Positions 7,833 to 17,717 of a stretch of DNA of 64,000 bases are shown here, one piece after another. Under the pieces are notes generated by a model. It did no database searches, was not told the DNA's origin, and worked only from the letters and a program-made list of their open reading frames with translations. The stretch covers positions 29,159 to 93,158 of the forward strand of contig JAAZXR010000008.1 in assembly GCA_014240065.1 (NCBI GenBank), read 5' to 3'. The translations under genes and the position numbers were made by a program. Origin of the DNA: Myxococcales bacterium. Its GTDB lineage: Bacteria > Myxococcota_A > Polyangia > Nannocystales > Nannocystaceae. How positions within the stretch are numbered: the first letter of the stretch is position 1; each line of letters opens with the position of its first letter.

Positions 7833-8911
7833 GGGCCCTCGTCACCGGCGCGAGTGGGTTCATCGGCAGCCACCTCGCAGAACGCCTGCGCAAGGATGGA
7901 CACGAGGTGCGCGCCATGGTGCGCGCGACCTCCAGCCGCGCGAACTTGGAGCAGGCCCTCGTCCAAGGGGTGACGCTGGGGATCGCGAGCCTCTCCGATC
8001 CCGATGAGATCAAAGACGTGATCGACGGGATCGACATCGTCTATCACTGCGCCGGGATGACGGCCGCCTTCGACTCCAAGCCGCTTGAGGAGGTGAACGC
8101 GCAGGGGACCGCCCGCATTTTTCAAGCGATCGAGCGCTGCGCGAACCCGCCGAAGCGGGTGGTGCTGGTGTCGAGTCTTGAAGCCGCCGGGCAATGCGAC
8201 CCGAACATCGCGCGGCGTGAATACCACGCGGTCTGCCCACATACGCGCTACGGGATCAGCAAGCTCCACGGCGAGCACGCCGCGTACGAGGCCGCCCAGC
8301 GAGGCATGGCGGAGGTCATCATCGTCCGACCACCCATCGTCTACGGCCCGCGTGACAAGGACGTCTTCCAGATGTTCCAGGCGGCACGACACGGGCTCAT
8401 CGGCCAACCGGGGCTGCGCGCCGCGCCAGTCTCCATCGTGCACGTGGCAGACCTGGTCCGCGGCATCTCCCTCGCCGGCGCGAAGGGGACGCCCGTCCCC
8501 GTCGACCCCGACGCGCACGTCCTCGCCGGTGGCGGACTCGCGACCACTGTGATCTCCAACGAGCACGCGCACGCGGAGGGTCAAGGCATCTACTACTTCG
8601 GCGACGGGGGGGTGCACACCACCACGTCATTTTGTGAAGAGATGGTGCGCGCCTTCGGTCGCCGCCCCGTCACCCTCAAGATCCCCGCGGCGGGCATGTG
8701 GGTCGTGGGCGCCGCGACCGAGGCTGTGGGGAGACTCCGCGGCAAAGTGCCAGCGCTCAATCTCGACAAGGTTAAAACGAGCCTCGGGACGGGGTGGTTT
8801 TTTGATCACAGCAAGGCGGCGAGCGAGCTCGAGTACACGCCGGAGTACGACGTCAAGCGCGGCGTCGAGACCACGATCACGTGGCTGCGCGGCGCAGGTT
8901 GGCTCCGCTGA
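7829..8911 (+). CDS. NAD-dependent epimerase/3-beta-HSD-like reductase
   Basis: A 360-residue extended short-chain dehydrogenase. It begins with MRALVTGASGFIGSH (Rossmann GxxGxxG) and has the catalytic Y141/K145 in YGISK; VRPPIVYGPRD near 175 is typical of the UDP-sugar epimerase and 3-beta-hydroxysteroid dehydrogenase groups. The start codon overlaps the stop of the GNAT gene (ATGA), so the products probably act in one pathway. Substrate cannot be read from sequence: options are a sugar nucleotide, a sterol, or 3-ketoceramide reduction as in CerR of Caulobacter. The second epimerase in this window (41158) is a distinct gene. Confidence 0.85.
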   Translation: MRALVTGASGFIGSHLAERLRKDGHEVRAMVRATSSRANLEQALVQGVTLGIASLSDPDEIKDVIDGIDIVYHCAGMTAAFDSKPLEEVNAQGTARIFQAIERCANPPKRVVLVSSLEAAGQCDPNIARREYHAVCPHTRYGISKLHGEHAAYEAAQRGMAEVIIVRPPIVYGPRDKDVFQMFQAARHGLIGQPGLRAAPVSIVHVADLVRGISLAGAKGTPVPVDPDAHVLAGGGLATTVISNEHAHAEGQGIYYFGDGGVHTTTSFCEEMVRAFGRRPVTLKIPAAGMWVVGAATEAVGRLRGKVPALNLDKVKTSLGTGWFFDHSKAASELEYTPEYDVKRGVETTITWLRGAGWLR

Positions 8912-9184
8912 TCCGCGCTCGGTCTCGGCGCCGCCTACGGCGCACCCGTCCGCGTGCTCGACCGCGCCGCGACCACTTCGTCCGCACACCCTCGGCGACA
9001 ACCGGGCCATGGGCCGCCCAGCGGCACGTGAGCGGCTCCCTCCGCTTTACTCTGCTGAAATATAGAAACTAAAAACACCAACGAGATGAGTGGTAATCGA
9101 GTCACACTCTCGTCCGAGAATCGATTGTGCTACGCTACGGGCGCATTTGAGCCCACCATCGGCGTTCTGGCAAAACTACTGAAA

Positions 9185-10618
9185 ATGACACGTCTGATCA
9201 TATCTCTCCCCCTCAGCTTCGCCGTTCTCGTGGCACCTGCGCTCGCCTCCGCCGACGAGCCAGCCCACTCCCTGGACCACAACGGCCCAGCGTCGGAACC
9301 AGAAATTTGGAATGGATCCTCCGCGTCCACCTGCGCGTGGCCGACGACCGTCGCGGTCCAAGGCGTCAGCGGCCTGTGCACGGGGACCCTCGTCCATCCC
9401 AAGCTCGTCGTGTATGCGGCGCACTGCGGATCGAATACGCAGGCGCTGGTCTTCGGTGAGAGCACCAGCTCCGCCGCCAAGATCGCCCCGGAGTTTTGTC
9501 GGACAAACCCGGACTACGGCGGCGCGAGCGATCAGGGCGACGACTGGGCGTTTTGTGTGCTCGCGGAAGAGGCTCCCATGCCCGTGACGCCCACGGTCTA
9601 CGGCTGCGAGACCGACATCCTGTTCACCGGCCAAGAAATCGCCATCGCCGGCTTCGGCGCGAGCACGTCGTCCAACACCGGGAGCGGGACGAAGCGTTGG
9701 GCGCTGACTCGACTCGACGGGATCTCGTTCAACAGCAACGTCGCGATCACCAACGGCGGTGGCGACGCCTCCGTGTGTTCGGGCGACTCCGGCGGCCCGA
9801 TGTTCGTCCGCTATCCCGATGACAGCTGGCACGCCTTTGGAATCGCCTCCACAGTCTCAGGTGGCTGCGGAGGGACGGGCACGCACTCGCTGATTCCGGG
9901 CGCGGCCGCGTGGATCGAATCCACCTCGGGCTACGACATCACGCCGTGTCATGACATCGAGGGCAACTGGGCGCCTGGACCGCTCTGCAGAGGATTCAAC
10001 GCCCAAGATCCTGGCTACGGGGGTGACACCTGGGCCAATTGGTGCTCGAACGTCGCCTCCATCGGCTGGGCCTCCACCTGCGGACCGTCGCTCCCCGAGC
10101 TCGACAACGAGCCCCCCACCGTCGTCATCACGAATCCCCCCAACGGGACCGTCTACGACGAGGCGCCCGCGGTCTTCGATCTCCAAGTCGACGCCCAAGA
10201 CGACCTCGACTACATCAAAGTAGAAATTGAGGTCAACGGCGCCGTTCAGCCCCTCTCGGACGACACCCCTCCCTACCAGTTCTCCGGCGTCAACTTCCCG
10301 GCAGGTGCGTGGACCATCCGCGCGATCGCAACAGACGCCGCGGACAACGTCGTGTACTCGGCGCCCGTGGGATTCGGCGTGGGTCAAGAGGCGCCACAGA
10401 CCTCAGGGGACGATGACGGCGGCGACGACGGCGGCGACGGCGGGGGGGACGACGGCGACAACAGCGGAGGCACCGGCGGCATCGGGGGCACCGGCGGCGA
10501 AGGCGGCGCAGACAGCGACGAGGGTTGCGCCTGCGACACCGCGCCGGGCTCGGGCGGCGGCTCCAGCCTCGCAGCCCTGCTCCTCGGCGGACTCTTTCTC
10601 CGCCGACGACGTCGCTAG
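9185..10618 (+). CDS. secreted trypsin-like serine protease with Ig-like domain and MYXO-CTERM-like anchor
   Basis: A 477-residue exported protease. ATG 9185 opens a good signal peptide (MTRLIISLPLSF..., cleavage near ALASA). The trypsin triad is complete: H80 in YAAHCG, D120 in DDWAF and S202 in CSGDSGGP. After the protease domain (to about 275) comes an Ig-like module starting PPTVVITNPPNGT (about 330-425), then an Asp/Gly-rich linker, a short Cys-containing segment (GCACDT), a hydrophobic stretch and a final run of five Arg. That tail is the MYXO-CTERM/GlyGly-CTERM-style sorting signal, which points to surface anchoring and processing. Stand-alone gene; role probably extracellular protein degradation. 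Confidence 0.92.
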   Translation: MTRLIISLPLSFAVLVAPALASADEPAHSLDHNGPASEPEIWNGSSASTCAWPTTVAVQGVSGLCTGTLVHPKLVVYAAHCGSNTQALVFGESTSSAAKIAPEFCRTNPDYGGASDQGDDWAFCVLAEEAPMPVTPTVYGCETDILFTGQEIAIAGFGASTSSNTGSGTKRWALTRLDGISFNSNVAITNGGGDASVCSGDSGGPMFVRYPDDSWHAFGIASTVSGGCGGTGTHSLIPGAAAWIESTSGYDITPCHDIEGNWAPGPLCRGFNAQDPGYGGDTWANWCSNVASIGWASTCGPSLPELDNEPPTVVITNPPNGTVYDEAPAVFDLQVDAQDDLDYIKVEIEVNGAVQPLSDDTPPYQFSGVNFPAGAWTIRAIATDAADNVVYSAPVGFGVGQEAPQTSGDDDGGDDGGDGGGDDGDNSGGTGGIGGTGGEGGADSDEGCACDTAPGSGGGSSLAALLLGGLFLRRRRR

Positions 10619-10673
10619 GACGCTGAGATCTCAAACGCCCGAGCTGGGAGCTCGAGACAGCCCGGGGCCCGCG

Positions 10674-13085
10674 TCAGCGAGCACCGCGGACGCGGTAGGT
10701 CGTGAGGTTGGGATCCGCTTCGATCTCATCCTCCGTGAACAAACACGGCCGCCACTCCTTGTTCGAGAAGCGCTCCGTTTGATCACTGGAGTTCTCTGAG
10801 CCCGGGATCCCAGACTGCGAATACGTCAAGAACGCCTCCGCGTGGGGACCGTCGTCGGTGAACTCCATGGCCATGATGAAGCTCGTGCCGTAGTTAATTA
10901 CGTAGCCCTCATCGGTGAGATCGGTGGCGCCGTTGACGACCGCGCCTCTCCCCATCCCCGGCTCGAGCGAGCTTTGGAACACGGAGTACTCGATCTTGTT
11001 CATCACGCCGCTGCGCTCATTGCCGCCGTGAATCGGGATGGTCTGGTCGCCTTTCTTCGTGAACTGGACGTCGCCGAGGGGCGCGTCGAGGGGGAGCCCC
11101 GCGGCGCCCAGGCGCGTCACCGCCCGACCCAGCGCCCGCAGCACGCGGCTGTCGGTCGGATCGTAGGAGGTCAAGGTGTTGGGTGTATTGACGGGCTCGG
11201 CCACCGAGAACGGCGTGGCGAACAGGCTCCCCGAATCGAGCAGGTCGCCGTAGTTAAAGTCGCCGATGAACTCGCGCCAGACGATGGCCCCCACGCTCGA
11301 CACGTCGAAGCGCAGATCCCAGTCTGCGAGGAGCTGGCACGCTGGCGCGATCGACACCAGCGGCTGCCCCGGATCGGTCTCCACCTCGGTTTGGCCCTCG
11401 CAGTGCGCGACGACTTGGTCTCGCAGCAGCTCCGCCGTCATCGCGCGGTTGGACAGGGCCGCCTGCTGAAGCTCCTCGAGGGAGAACTTCCCGTCGTCGC
11501 CCGCCGCGCCCGCGGTCCCCTCGCTCAGCGTCACCGCGTTCATCCGCGTCCGCTGTGAGCGGGGGCTTCGCTCCTCCCCGTGCATGGGCGAGAACCCCTC
11601 AAGCAGCTCCTCGGGGTTGGTCATCCAGTAGCTGTCGTTCGCGTTGAAGATGAAGTCATCGCGCTCCAACTTCGGCACCGCCGAAAACGGCACCAGGCCC
11701 GGTTCACGCGCGCCCTCCTCCTCGACCCACTCGTCGCGGCTCGTCGCCCCGTCGAGACAGACGACCCCGTTCCCCCACAGGTTCGAGACCACAAAGTCAT
11801 TCTCTCGCGCGTCGAGCCACCAGTCGATGGTCTCCTGGCTGAGGTTGGGCGACGGCGTCGCGTCGGCGTACCACGCCCGCCCGTCTTTGTCCGCGGACAT
11901 GGTGTTCACCCACGGGATCCCCTGGTTGGTCGCGTGCGCCTGCTGGAACTCCTCCATGCTCGTGCTCGCGTTCATGTCGAGGAACTGGCTGATGAGCGAC
12001 CGGTTGCCGAGGTTGCCGTCTCGGTAGGTGATCCCGAGGCTCGGCGTCCAATCAAAGCTCCCCACGATGCTGATCATGGGCCCCCAGTGCGTGCGCCACA
12101 GCGTGCGGGTCTCCCCCGCCAGCGTCCCATCTCCTTGCAACACATCGATGGCGTAGTCCGTGGAGGTCATCGCGCGCGCTTCGCCATCGACGATGTACAC
12201 GGTGGGATCATCCGGCGACAGCTCGAGCTTGTAGGCCGTGAAGCGATGCCCCGCCGACACCGTGTGCGTCCACGCCACGGCCTCGTTAAAGCCGATGAGG
12301 ACGCCGGGCACCCCGAGCAGCCCCGCCCCGTAGATGTCGAGCTCTCCCGGGATCGTCAGGTGACTCTCCCACAAGCGCAGCTCGCCCTCCCACGGGAAGT
12401 GAGGGTTGCCCATGACCATGCCCCGACCGGAGGCCGACAAGCTGGCGCCGATCCCCCAGCCGTTGGAGCCGATGTCCGCCTCGCGAAACTCCAACCCGTG
12501 AAACGGAGGCGCCGCCACCTCGTCGCCAGACCCGGGCGCGACCGCGACCCCGACGTAGTCAATGAGGTTCTTGCTCGACGCGAGCAGGGCGAGGTCGATG
12601 TAGTAGGCGAACAGGTCCGTCGCCGACACCGGACCCACCCATGGCTCCCCGGCGCAAAATCCTTGCACACCATCTCCCGCGTCCGCGAGGTACTTGTTGA
12701 TCCCCGCGGCGTATCCCGTGACGAGGTCGCGGACGCGCTGCGGCTGCTCCGGGAAATCAGCCTCGGCGGCCGCGTATACGCCGAGGTGCAGGTACGAGAA
12801 ATCGCTGTTGATGTGGCTGTCGTTCTCACCGCGGCCCAAGTACTTCGACCGCTCGCTGCGCACCTTCACCACCTGATCGAGGATCGTGCACACGTGGTCC
12901 TCTGCGAACGCGTAGCCCTGACCAAATCCCAAGCTCCCGAACGTGTCCGCCTGAACGTGGGCGACGCCGAAGCTTGTCCTTCGAATCTGCGCGTCGTACT
13001 CCGGTGACGCCGTGGACGCCGAGCAACCGAGGACGAGCAGACACGTCGCGATCGAACTCAAGAGGGGACCGTGAGGCACGTGCAT
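10674..13085 (-). CDS. penicillin acylase family Ntn-hydrolase lipoprotein
   Basis: An 803-residue lipoprotein with signal and lipobox LVLGC at the N-terminus. The protein matches the penicillin amidase/acyl-homoserine-lactone acylase family: GVAHVQADTFGSLGFGQGYAFAEDH at 40-64 is the conserved N-terminal block, and G-S207-NGWGIG is the self-cleavage site where Ser becomes the N-terminal nucleophile of the beta chain. NPHFPW near 225 and GVPGVLIGFNEAVAWTHTV near 255 are further family blocks. It hydrolyses amide bonds of acylated substrates; AHL or lipopeptide degradation are common roles, but the specificity is not visible. It is divergent from the rhodanese gene across a short region with operator-like repeats. 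Confidence 0.9.
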   Translation of the reverse strand: MHVPHGPLLSSIATCLLVLGCSASTASPEYDAQIRRTSFGVAHVQADTFGSLGFGQGYAFAEDHVCTILDQVVKVRSERSKYLGRGENDSHINSDFSYLHLGVYAAAEADFPEQPQRVRDLVTGYAAGINKYLADAGDGVQGFCAGEPWVGPVSATDLFAYYIDLALLASSKNLIDYVGVAVAPGSGDEVAAPPFHGLEFREADIGSNGWGIGASLSASGRGMVMGNPHFPWEGELRLWESHLTIPGELDIYGAGLLGVPGVLIGFNEAVAWTHTVSAGHRFTAYKLELSPDDPTVYIVDGEARAMTSTDYAIDVLQGDGTLAGETRTLWRTHWGPMISIVGSFDWTPSLGITYRDGNLGNRSLISQFLDMNASTSMEEFQQAHATNQGIPWVNTMSADKDGRAWYADATPSPNLSQETIDWWLDARENDFVVSNLWGNGVVCLDGATSRDEWVEEEGAREPGLVPFSAVPKLERDDFIFNANDSYWMTNPEELLEGFSPMHGEERSPRSQRTRMNAVTLSEGTAGAAGDDGKFSLEELQQAALSNRAMTAELLRDQVVAHCEGQTEVETDPGQPLVSIAPACQLLADWDLRFDVSSVGAIVWREFIGDFNYGDLLDSGSLFATPFSVAEPVNTPNTLTSYDPTDSRVLRALGRAVTRLGAAGLPLDAPLGDVQFTKKGDQTIPIHGGNERSGVMNKIEYSVFQSSLEPGMGRGAVVNGATDLTDEGYVINYGTSFIMAMEFTDDGPHAEAFLTYSQSGIPGSENSSDQTERFSNKEWRPCLFTEDEIEADPNLTTYRVRGAR

Positions 13086-13250
13086 GGGCGGGAATCTACC
13101 ACGACAATGAGATCGTCATCCACGGGCGGTGAGACCCGCCCGTGCGCCGCGGCATCGAGCCTCTTCACCTGCGACCTTCTCCGCTCCGCTCCTCCGACAC
13201 CTCGGTTCCCAACGAGCGCGCCGCGCTTCCCGAAGGCGCCGACACCCACC

Positions 13251-13296
13251 GCGAGCGCTCGTCAGGATCGCGAGCGCTCGTCAGGATCGCGAGCGC
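13251..13296. repeat. 19-base direct repeats with palindromic core, operator-like
   Basis: The 19-base unit GCGAGCGCTCGTCAGGATC occurs twice back to back (13251-13269, 13270-13288), followed by the first eight bases of a third unit. Each full unit contains the perfect palindrome CGAGCGCTCG. The array sits between the divergent acylase (start 13085) and rhodanese (start about 13310) genes, only about 15 bases before the latter, a natural place for a repressor or activator. Confidence 0.6.
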
Positions 13297-13309
13297 GGCG
13301 CCGTGATGG

Positions 13310-13819
13310 ATGATACCCTCACGTCGCGAGATGCTGGACCGATCCACCATGATCAACGCCGCGATGCTCGTGGCCGTCGCGTTCGGCCTCGCCGCCGCCC
13401 GCGTGCAGCTCGATGAGGCGCTGCTGTGGATCGCGCCGCCATCGACGTCGTCGTGCGAGCTCGCGGCGGACAACCCGGACCTCGCGCGTGTCTCCCCCGA
13501 GGCCCTCCGGGCGCTCCTTCAAGACAACTCCGTGGCGCTCGTCGACGCTCGATCCACAGATAAATTTGACGCGGCCCACATCCCTTCGGCCATCAACCTC
13601 CCGGCCGATACGGCCGCCGAGACCTTGCAAGTCCAGAGCCTCCCTATCGACAAGGAGCGGCTCGTCGTCACCTATTGCGACGGCGGAAGCTGCGCCGTGA
13701 GCGAGTATCTCGGCACCATGCTGCGGGACGAGGCGGGCTGCCGCGAGGTGCACGTGCTCGAGGGAGGGTTCTTGGCCTGGAGCGAGGCGGATTTCCCGGT
13801 GGAGGCGACGACGCGATGA
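13310..13819 (+). CDS. rhodanese-domain protein, membrane-anchored or exported
   Basis: A 169-residue protein. A hydrophobic segment (about 15-30, MINAAMLVAVAFGLAAA) is a signal or anchor. It is followed by a single rhodanese domain: ALVDARSTDKFDAAHIPSAINLP near 75-97 and the active-site loop YCDGGSCAVSE with the persulfide-type Cys near 121. The start could also be the internal ATG at 13331 or 13349. The last codons overlap the MauE-like gene by ATGA, so the two are coupled. Rhodaneses carry sulfane sulfur; with a DoxX/MauE-type membrane partner, a role in periplasmic thiol or sulfur redox chemistry is plausible but inferred. Confidence 0.85.
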   Translation: MIPSRREMLDRSTMINAAMLVAVAFGLAAARVQLDEALLWIAPPSTSSCELAADNPDLARVSPEALRALLQDNSVALVDARSTDKFDAAHIPSAINLPADTAAETLQVQSLPIDKERLVVTYCDGGSCAVSEYLGTMLRDEAGCREVHVLEGGFLAWSEADFPVEATTR

Positions 13820-14259
13820 GTGATCCCTCGAGGGTGCGGGTGGTGGTGGCGTGGGGCGCTCGGATCCTGGTCGCGGCGGTCTTCGTCGCGGCCGCGGTTC
13901 CGAAGCTCCAAGATCCACTCACCTTCGCGGAGGACATTCGAAACTACGACGCCTTCCCCGAGTTCTCGGTGCACCTGCTCGCGGCGATGGTCCCGATCCT
14001 TGAATTGATCGCGGCGCTCGCCCTGTTCGTGCCCCGGGTCCGCGATGGCGCCGTCGCGATCATCGCGTCCCTCGATCTCGCCTTTATCGCGCTTATCGCC
14101 TCCGTGCTCCTGCGCGGTATTGACATCCGCTGCGGCTGCTTCGGCGGCGAGAGCGACGCCGAGGACGCGATCTCATGGTGGACGCTAGCCCGCGACGTCG
14201 CGCTGCTCGCCCCGATCGCGCTGTGTCAGTTCGACGGGTCTGCGCGCCGCGGCGCCTGA
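13816..14259 (+). CDS. MauE/DoxX-type redox-associated membrane protein
   Basis: A 147-residue integral membrane protein with four likely helices (about 9-28, 45-65, 73-95, 120-135). The pattern VPKLQDPLTFAEDIRNYDAFP after helix 1, LELIAALALF in helix 2 and the conserved RCGCFGG after helix 3 identify the MauE branch, in which the Cys pair accompanies disulfide formation or thioredoxin-like maturation. It overlaps the rhodanese gene by four bases (ATGA). No methylamine dehydrogenase genes are nearby, so the classical MauE role does not apply; a general thiol-redox role with the rhodanese partner is likelier. Confidence 0.8.
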   Translation: MSDPSRVRVVVAWGARILVAAVFVAAAVPKLQDPLTFAEDIRNYDAFPEFSVHLLAAMVPILELIAALALFVPRVRDGAVAIIASLDLAFIALIASVLLRGIDIRCGCFGGESDAEDAISWWTLARDVALLAPIALCQFDGSARRGA

Positions 14260-14320
14260 GCACGCTGCGTGGGGCGCCGATCGGCGCTGACCCCCGCGGG
14301 GACGTGGCTGCGAGCCCAGC

Positions 14321-16093
14321 TCATTTGGCGTGGAGCTGCGTCTGCGCGGCCGCCCAGGCCTTCACCGCGGCCACAGAGGCCTGCATGGCCTGCACGTCGA
14401 TGGCGGGCGCCGCATTCCACAGCGCCGGCGCGGCGCCGTGATGAATCACGAGCGACTCGATCTCCGAAGGATCGACGCCCGCGGGGAGCTCGATGGCCTG
14501 ACGCAGCCCCGCGTCATGCGGGAGTTCGGTCAGGCTGACCGGGAGCACGACCTTCGCCCCATCGATCACCACCTCGGCCGTCGCGCTCGCCTCTTGTGCG
14601 GTCACCTCGAGCGCGCCGGGGATGTGGTGCCAGTCCGACTTGCCCTCGTGGTCTGTCAGCCCCACCAAGAGCGTCGGTCCTCCGCCGACGTCCGCGTCTG
14701 GCGTCCCGCTGGGCTCGCCCCAGCCGCTGATCGTCTGCACGTAGGGCAAGACTCGATTCCACACGTAGTCCGAGACGTGGGTGGGGTTGCAATAGCTCAT
14801 GTAGTCCTTGGCGCCGTTGGGGAAGAACAGCTGGTTCTTCACGGCGTTGTACCCGAAGCTGCCGATGTCGGCGTCCGCGTAGGGGTAGCCGCCGTCTGGC
14901 CCGCCCGCGTCACCGCAAGGCGAGTGCCGACGCCCCTGGGTGTGCCCGATTTCGTGGACGAAGGTCTCTTTCACGGAGGTCTCCACCACCTCGACCTCCA
15001 TGCCCTCTTCACCGATCAGGTCGGTGTTCCATCGACCCACGGCCACGCGGCTGCCCGCGTTGTTCATGGTCGGAGAGCCAGGGATGTCGATGGCCTGACC
15101 CGCCACGATGCTCCCCCCGCCGCCGGGGCCGCCGTCGCACGGCCGCACGAGCCCGTAGTAGTACTCCCCCGCGGGGGCGTTGTCTTGGAAGCGAAGCTGG
15201 GACAGCGCGTTCAAGATGCTGTTGAACCCGGTCATGCTCTGCGTCCACGTGATCGGCTGGCGCACGTTCATGTAGACGCGGTCCACGGGGTTGTAGGACT
15301 TGAGGTACTCCGCCATCGCGATCTCATCGTCGGGCGACACGACCGGCGCGGGCAGGCATCCGGCGCCGAGATCGTGGAACACGGGGACGAGCGTCACGCT
15401 CACGAAGTGATCATCCGATTCGATCCCCACGAGCGCCGGCACGAGCGGCGCCTTCGTGGCGCCGAACACCGGCTGGGACTCGAGCGCCGGATCCGTGTCG
15501 TAGAGGGTGACTTGAAAATTCATCCCCGGTCGGAAATAGCTCTTCGACAGCGGCACGTTGATCGCCGACGAGTAGACCTCTTCGCTCGACGGTCCATTGA
15601 TCATCACCTCGCCCCCGAGCACCTCCTCGGGATCATTGGGATAGGTAAACTTCAGCTCGAATCCCACCTCGCGCGGCGTCCACCCCGGCTCGGTGTCCAC
15701 GAGCACCCGCATCAAGGTCTGTCGATTCTCGAGCAACACGGTCGGCCGGCCGCTCGCGTCCACCCACTGCTCCCCGTCGGCGATGGGCACCCGCACTCCC
15801 TGATTGGCGTAGACGTTCGTGATGGCCACGCCGCGCGCGTCGAAGCGCTCGGGCGGCGGATCGCCGTCTCCGTCTCCGTCTCCGTCTCCGTCTCCGTCTC
15901 CGTCTCCGTCGCCCGCGGTCGCGCTCCCTTCGCCCCCCTCGGTGCCTCCATCCTCGGAGCTCTGGGTCGTCGCGCCGGTCTCGTCGTCTCCGGCGCTCGC
16001 GCCAGCGCTCACCTCCACGACATCGTCACCACCGCACGCAGTCGGAAAAAAACAAAGACCAAGCGCAAGGGTGGATAAAGCGAAGCGTCGCAT
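14321..16093 (-). CDS. zinc metalloprotease-like lipoprotein with Gly-Asp linker
   Basis: A 590-residue lipoprotein starting at ATG 16093, with signal peptide and lipobox-like PTAC. A low-complexity acidic linker contains nine consecutive Gly-Asp pairs. The C-terminal half carries HEIGHTQGRRH, the HExxHxxGxxH zinc signature of metzincin-like or M66-type peptidases, followed by a Cys-containing stretch (SPCGD) and YMSYCN near the expected Met-turn. An ITNVYANQGVRVP-type N-terminal region after the linker looks like the accessory beta domain found in such secreted proteases. It is monocistronic. It is probably displayed on the outer membrane with the linker as spacer; substrates are unknown. 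Confidence 0.82.
   Translation of the reverse strand: MRRFALSTLALGLCFFPTACGGDDVVEVSAGASAGDDETGATTQSSEDGGTEGGEGSATAGDGDGDGDGDGDGDGDGDPPPERFDARGVAITNVYANQGVRVPIADGEQWVDASGRPTVLLENRQTLMRVLVDTEPGWTPREVGFELKFTYPNDPEEVLGGEVMINGPSSEEVYSSAINVPLSKSYFRPGMNFQVTLYDTDPALESQPVFGATKAPLVPALVGIESDDHFVSVTLVPVFHDLGAGCLPAPVVSPDDEIAMAEYLKSYNPVDRVYMNVRQPITWTQSMTGFNSILNALSQLRFQDNAPAGEYYYGLVRPCDGGPGGGGSIVAGQAIDIPGSPTMNNAGSRVAVGRWNTDLIGEEGMEVEVVETSVKETFVHEIGHTQGRRHSPCGDAGGPDGGYPYADADIGSFGYNAVKNQLFFPNGAKDYMSYCNPTHVSDYVWNRVLPYVQTISGWGEPSGTPDADVGGGPTLLVGLTDHEGKSDWHHIPGALEVTAQEASATAEVVIDGAKVVLPVSLTELPHDAGLRQAIELPAGVDPSEIESLVIHHGAAPALWNAAPAIDVQAMQASVAAVKAWAAAQTQLHAK
15860..15913 (-). repeat. (Gly-Asp)9 hexanucleotide repeat within lipoprotein
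   Basis: Nine uninterrupted six-base units encode GD pairs between the lipid anchor and the folded domain of the metalloprotease-like lipoprotein. Six-base slippage would keep the frame and alter only spacer length. Confidence 0.9.
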
Positions 16094-16378
16094 CGTTCCT
16101 ACTAAAGCCCACAAGCTCGCCGTCAACAACTCCGCGAAACGCGCTGGCGTCCGACGCGCGCTATCCCGGAGGTTGCGAGCGCTCAGCGTCCTCCTACACC
16201 CTCTTTAGCGCCACGCAACAAATCACAAGTTGACACATACGTATAGAGAAACACCAAAAAAACAACGTTCGCCCGGTGGTTTTCGGCGAGGGTCCGGGCG
16301 TTGACTGAGCGAAAGCTTACATGGAGCCTGGCCGCCAGCCCGACGAATGGGAGGGCCGCACTATGGTACCCACGTCGC
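16094..16378. promoter_or_regulatory. divergent promoter region with AT-rich island
   Basis: This gap separates the divergent lipoprotein protease and glutaryl-CoA dehydrogenase genes. An AT-rich island at about 16215-16270 stands out from the GC-rich surroundings and includes TTGACA at 16230-16235 on the plus strand and the palindrome ATACGTAT nearby. No well-spaced -10 box is obvious, so individual promoters are not assigned. Confidence 0.4.
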
Positions 16379-17566
<1,188 letters not shown>

Positions 17567-17717
17567 GCAGCCTGGTCGCGCCCTGTAGCGTGCGGGTCGC
17601 GCTCGACCTCCCGCGCCCGCGCGCGAGCCCGCGTGCCTCGCGGCAACGCCAGAAAAGACGGGATTTGCCGCCCCCTCCTCGCAGGCACTCCGAACTTGAG
17701 GTAGGATCCGCCATCCA

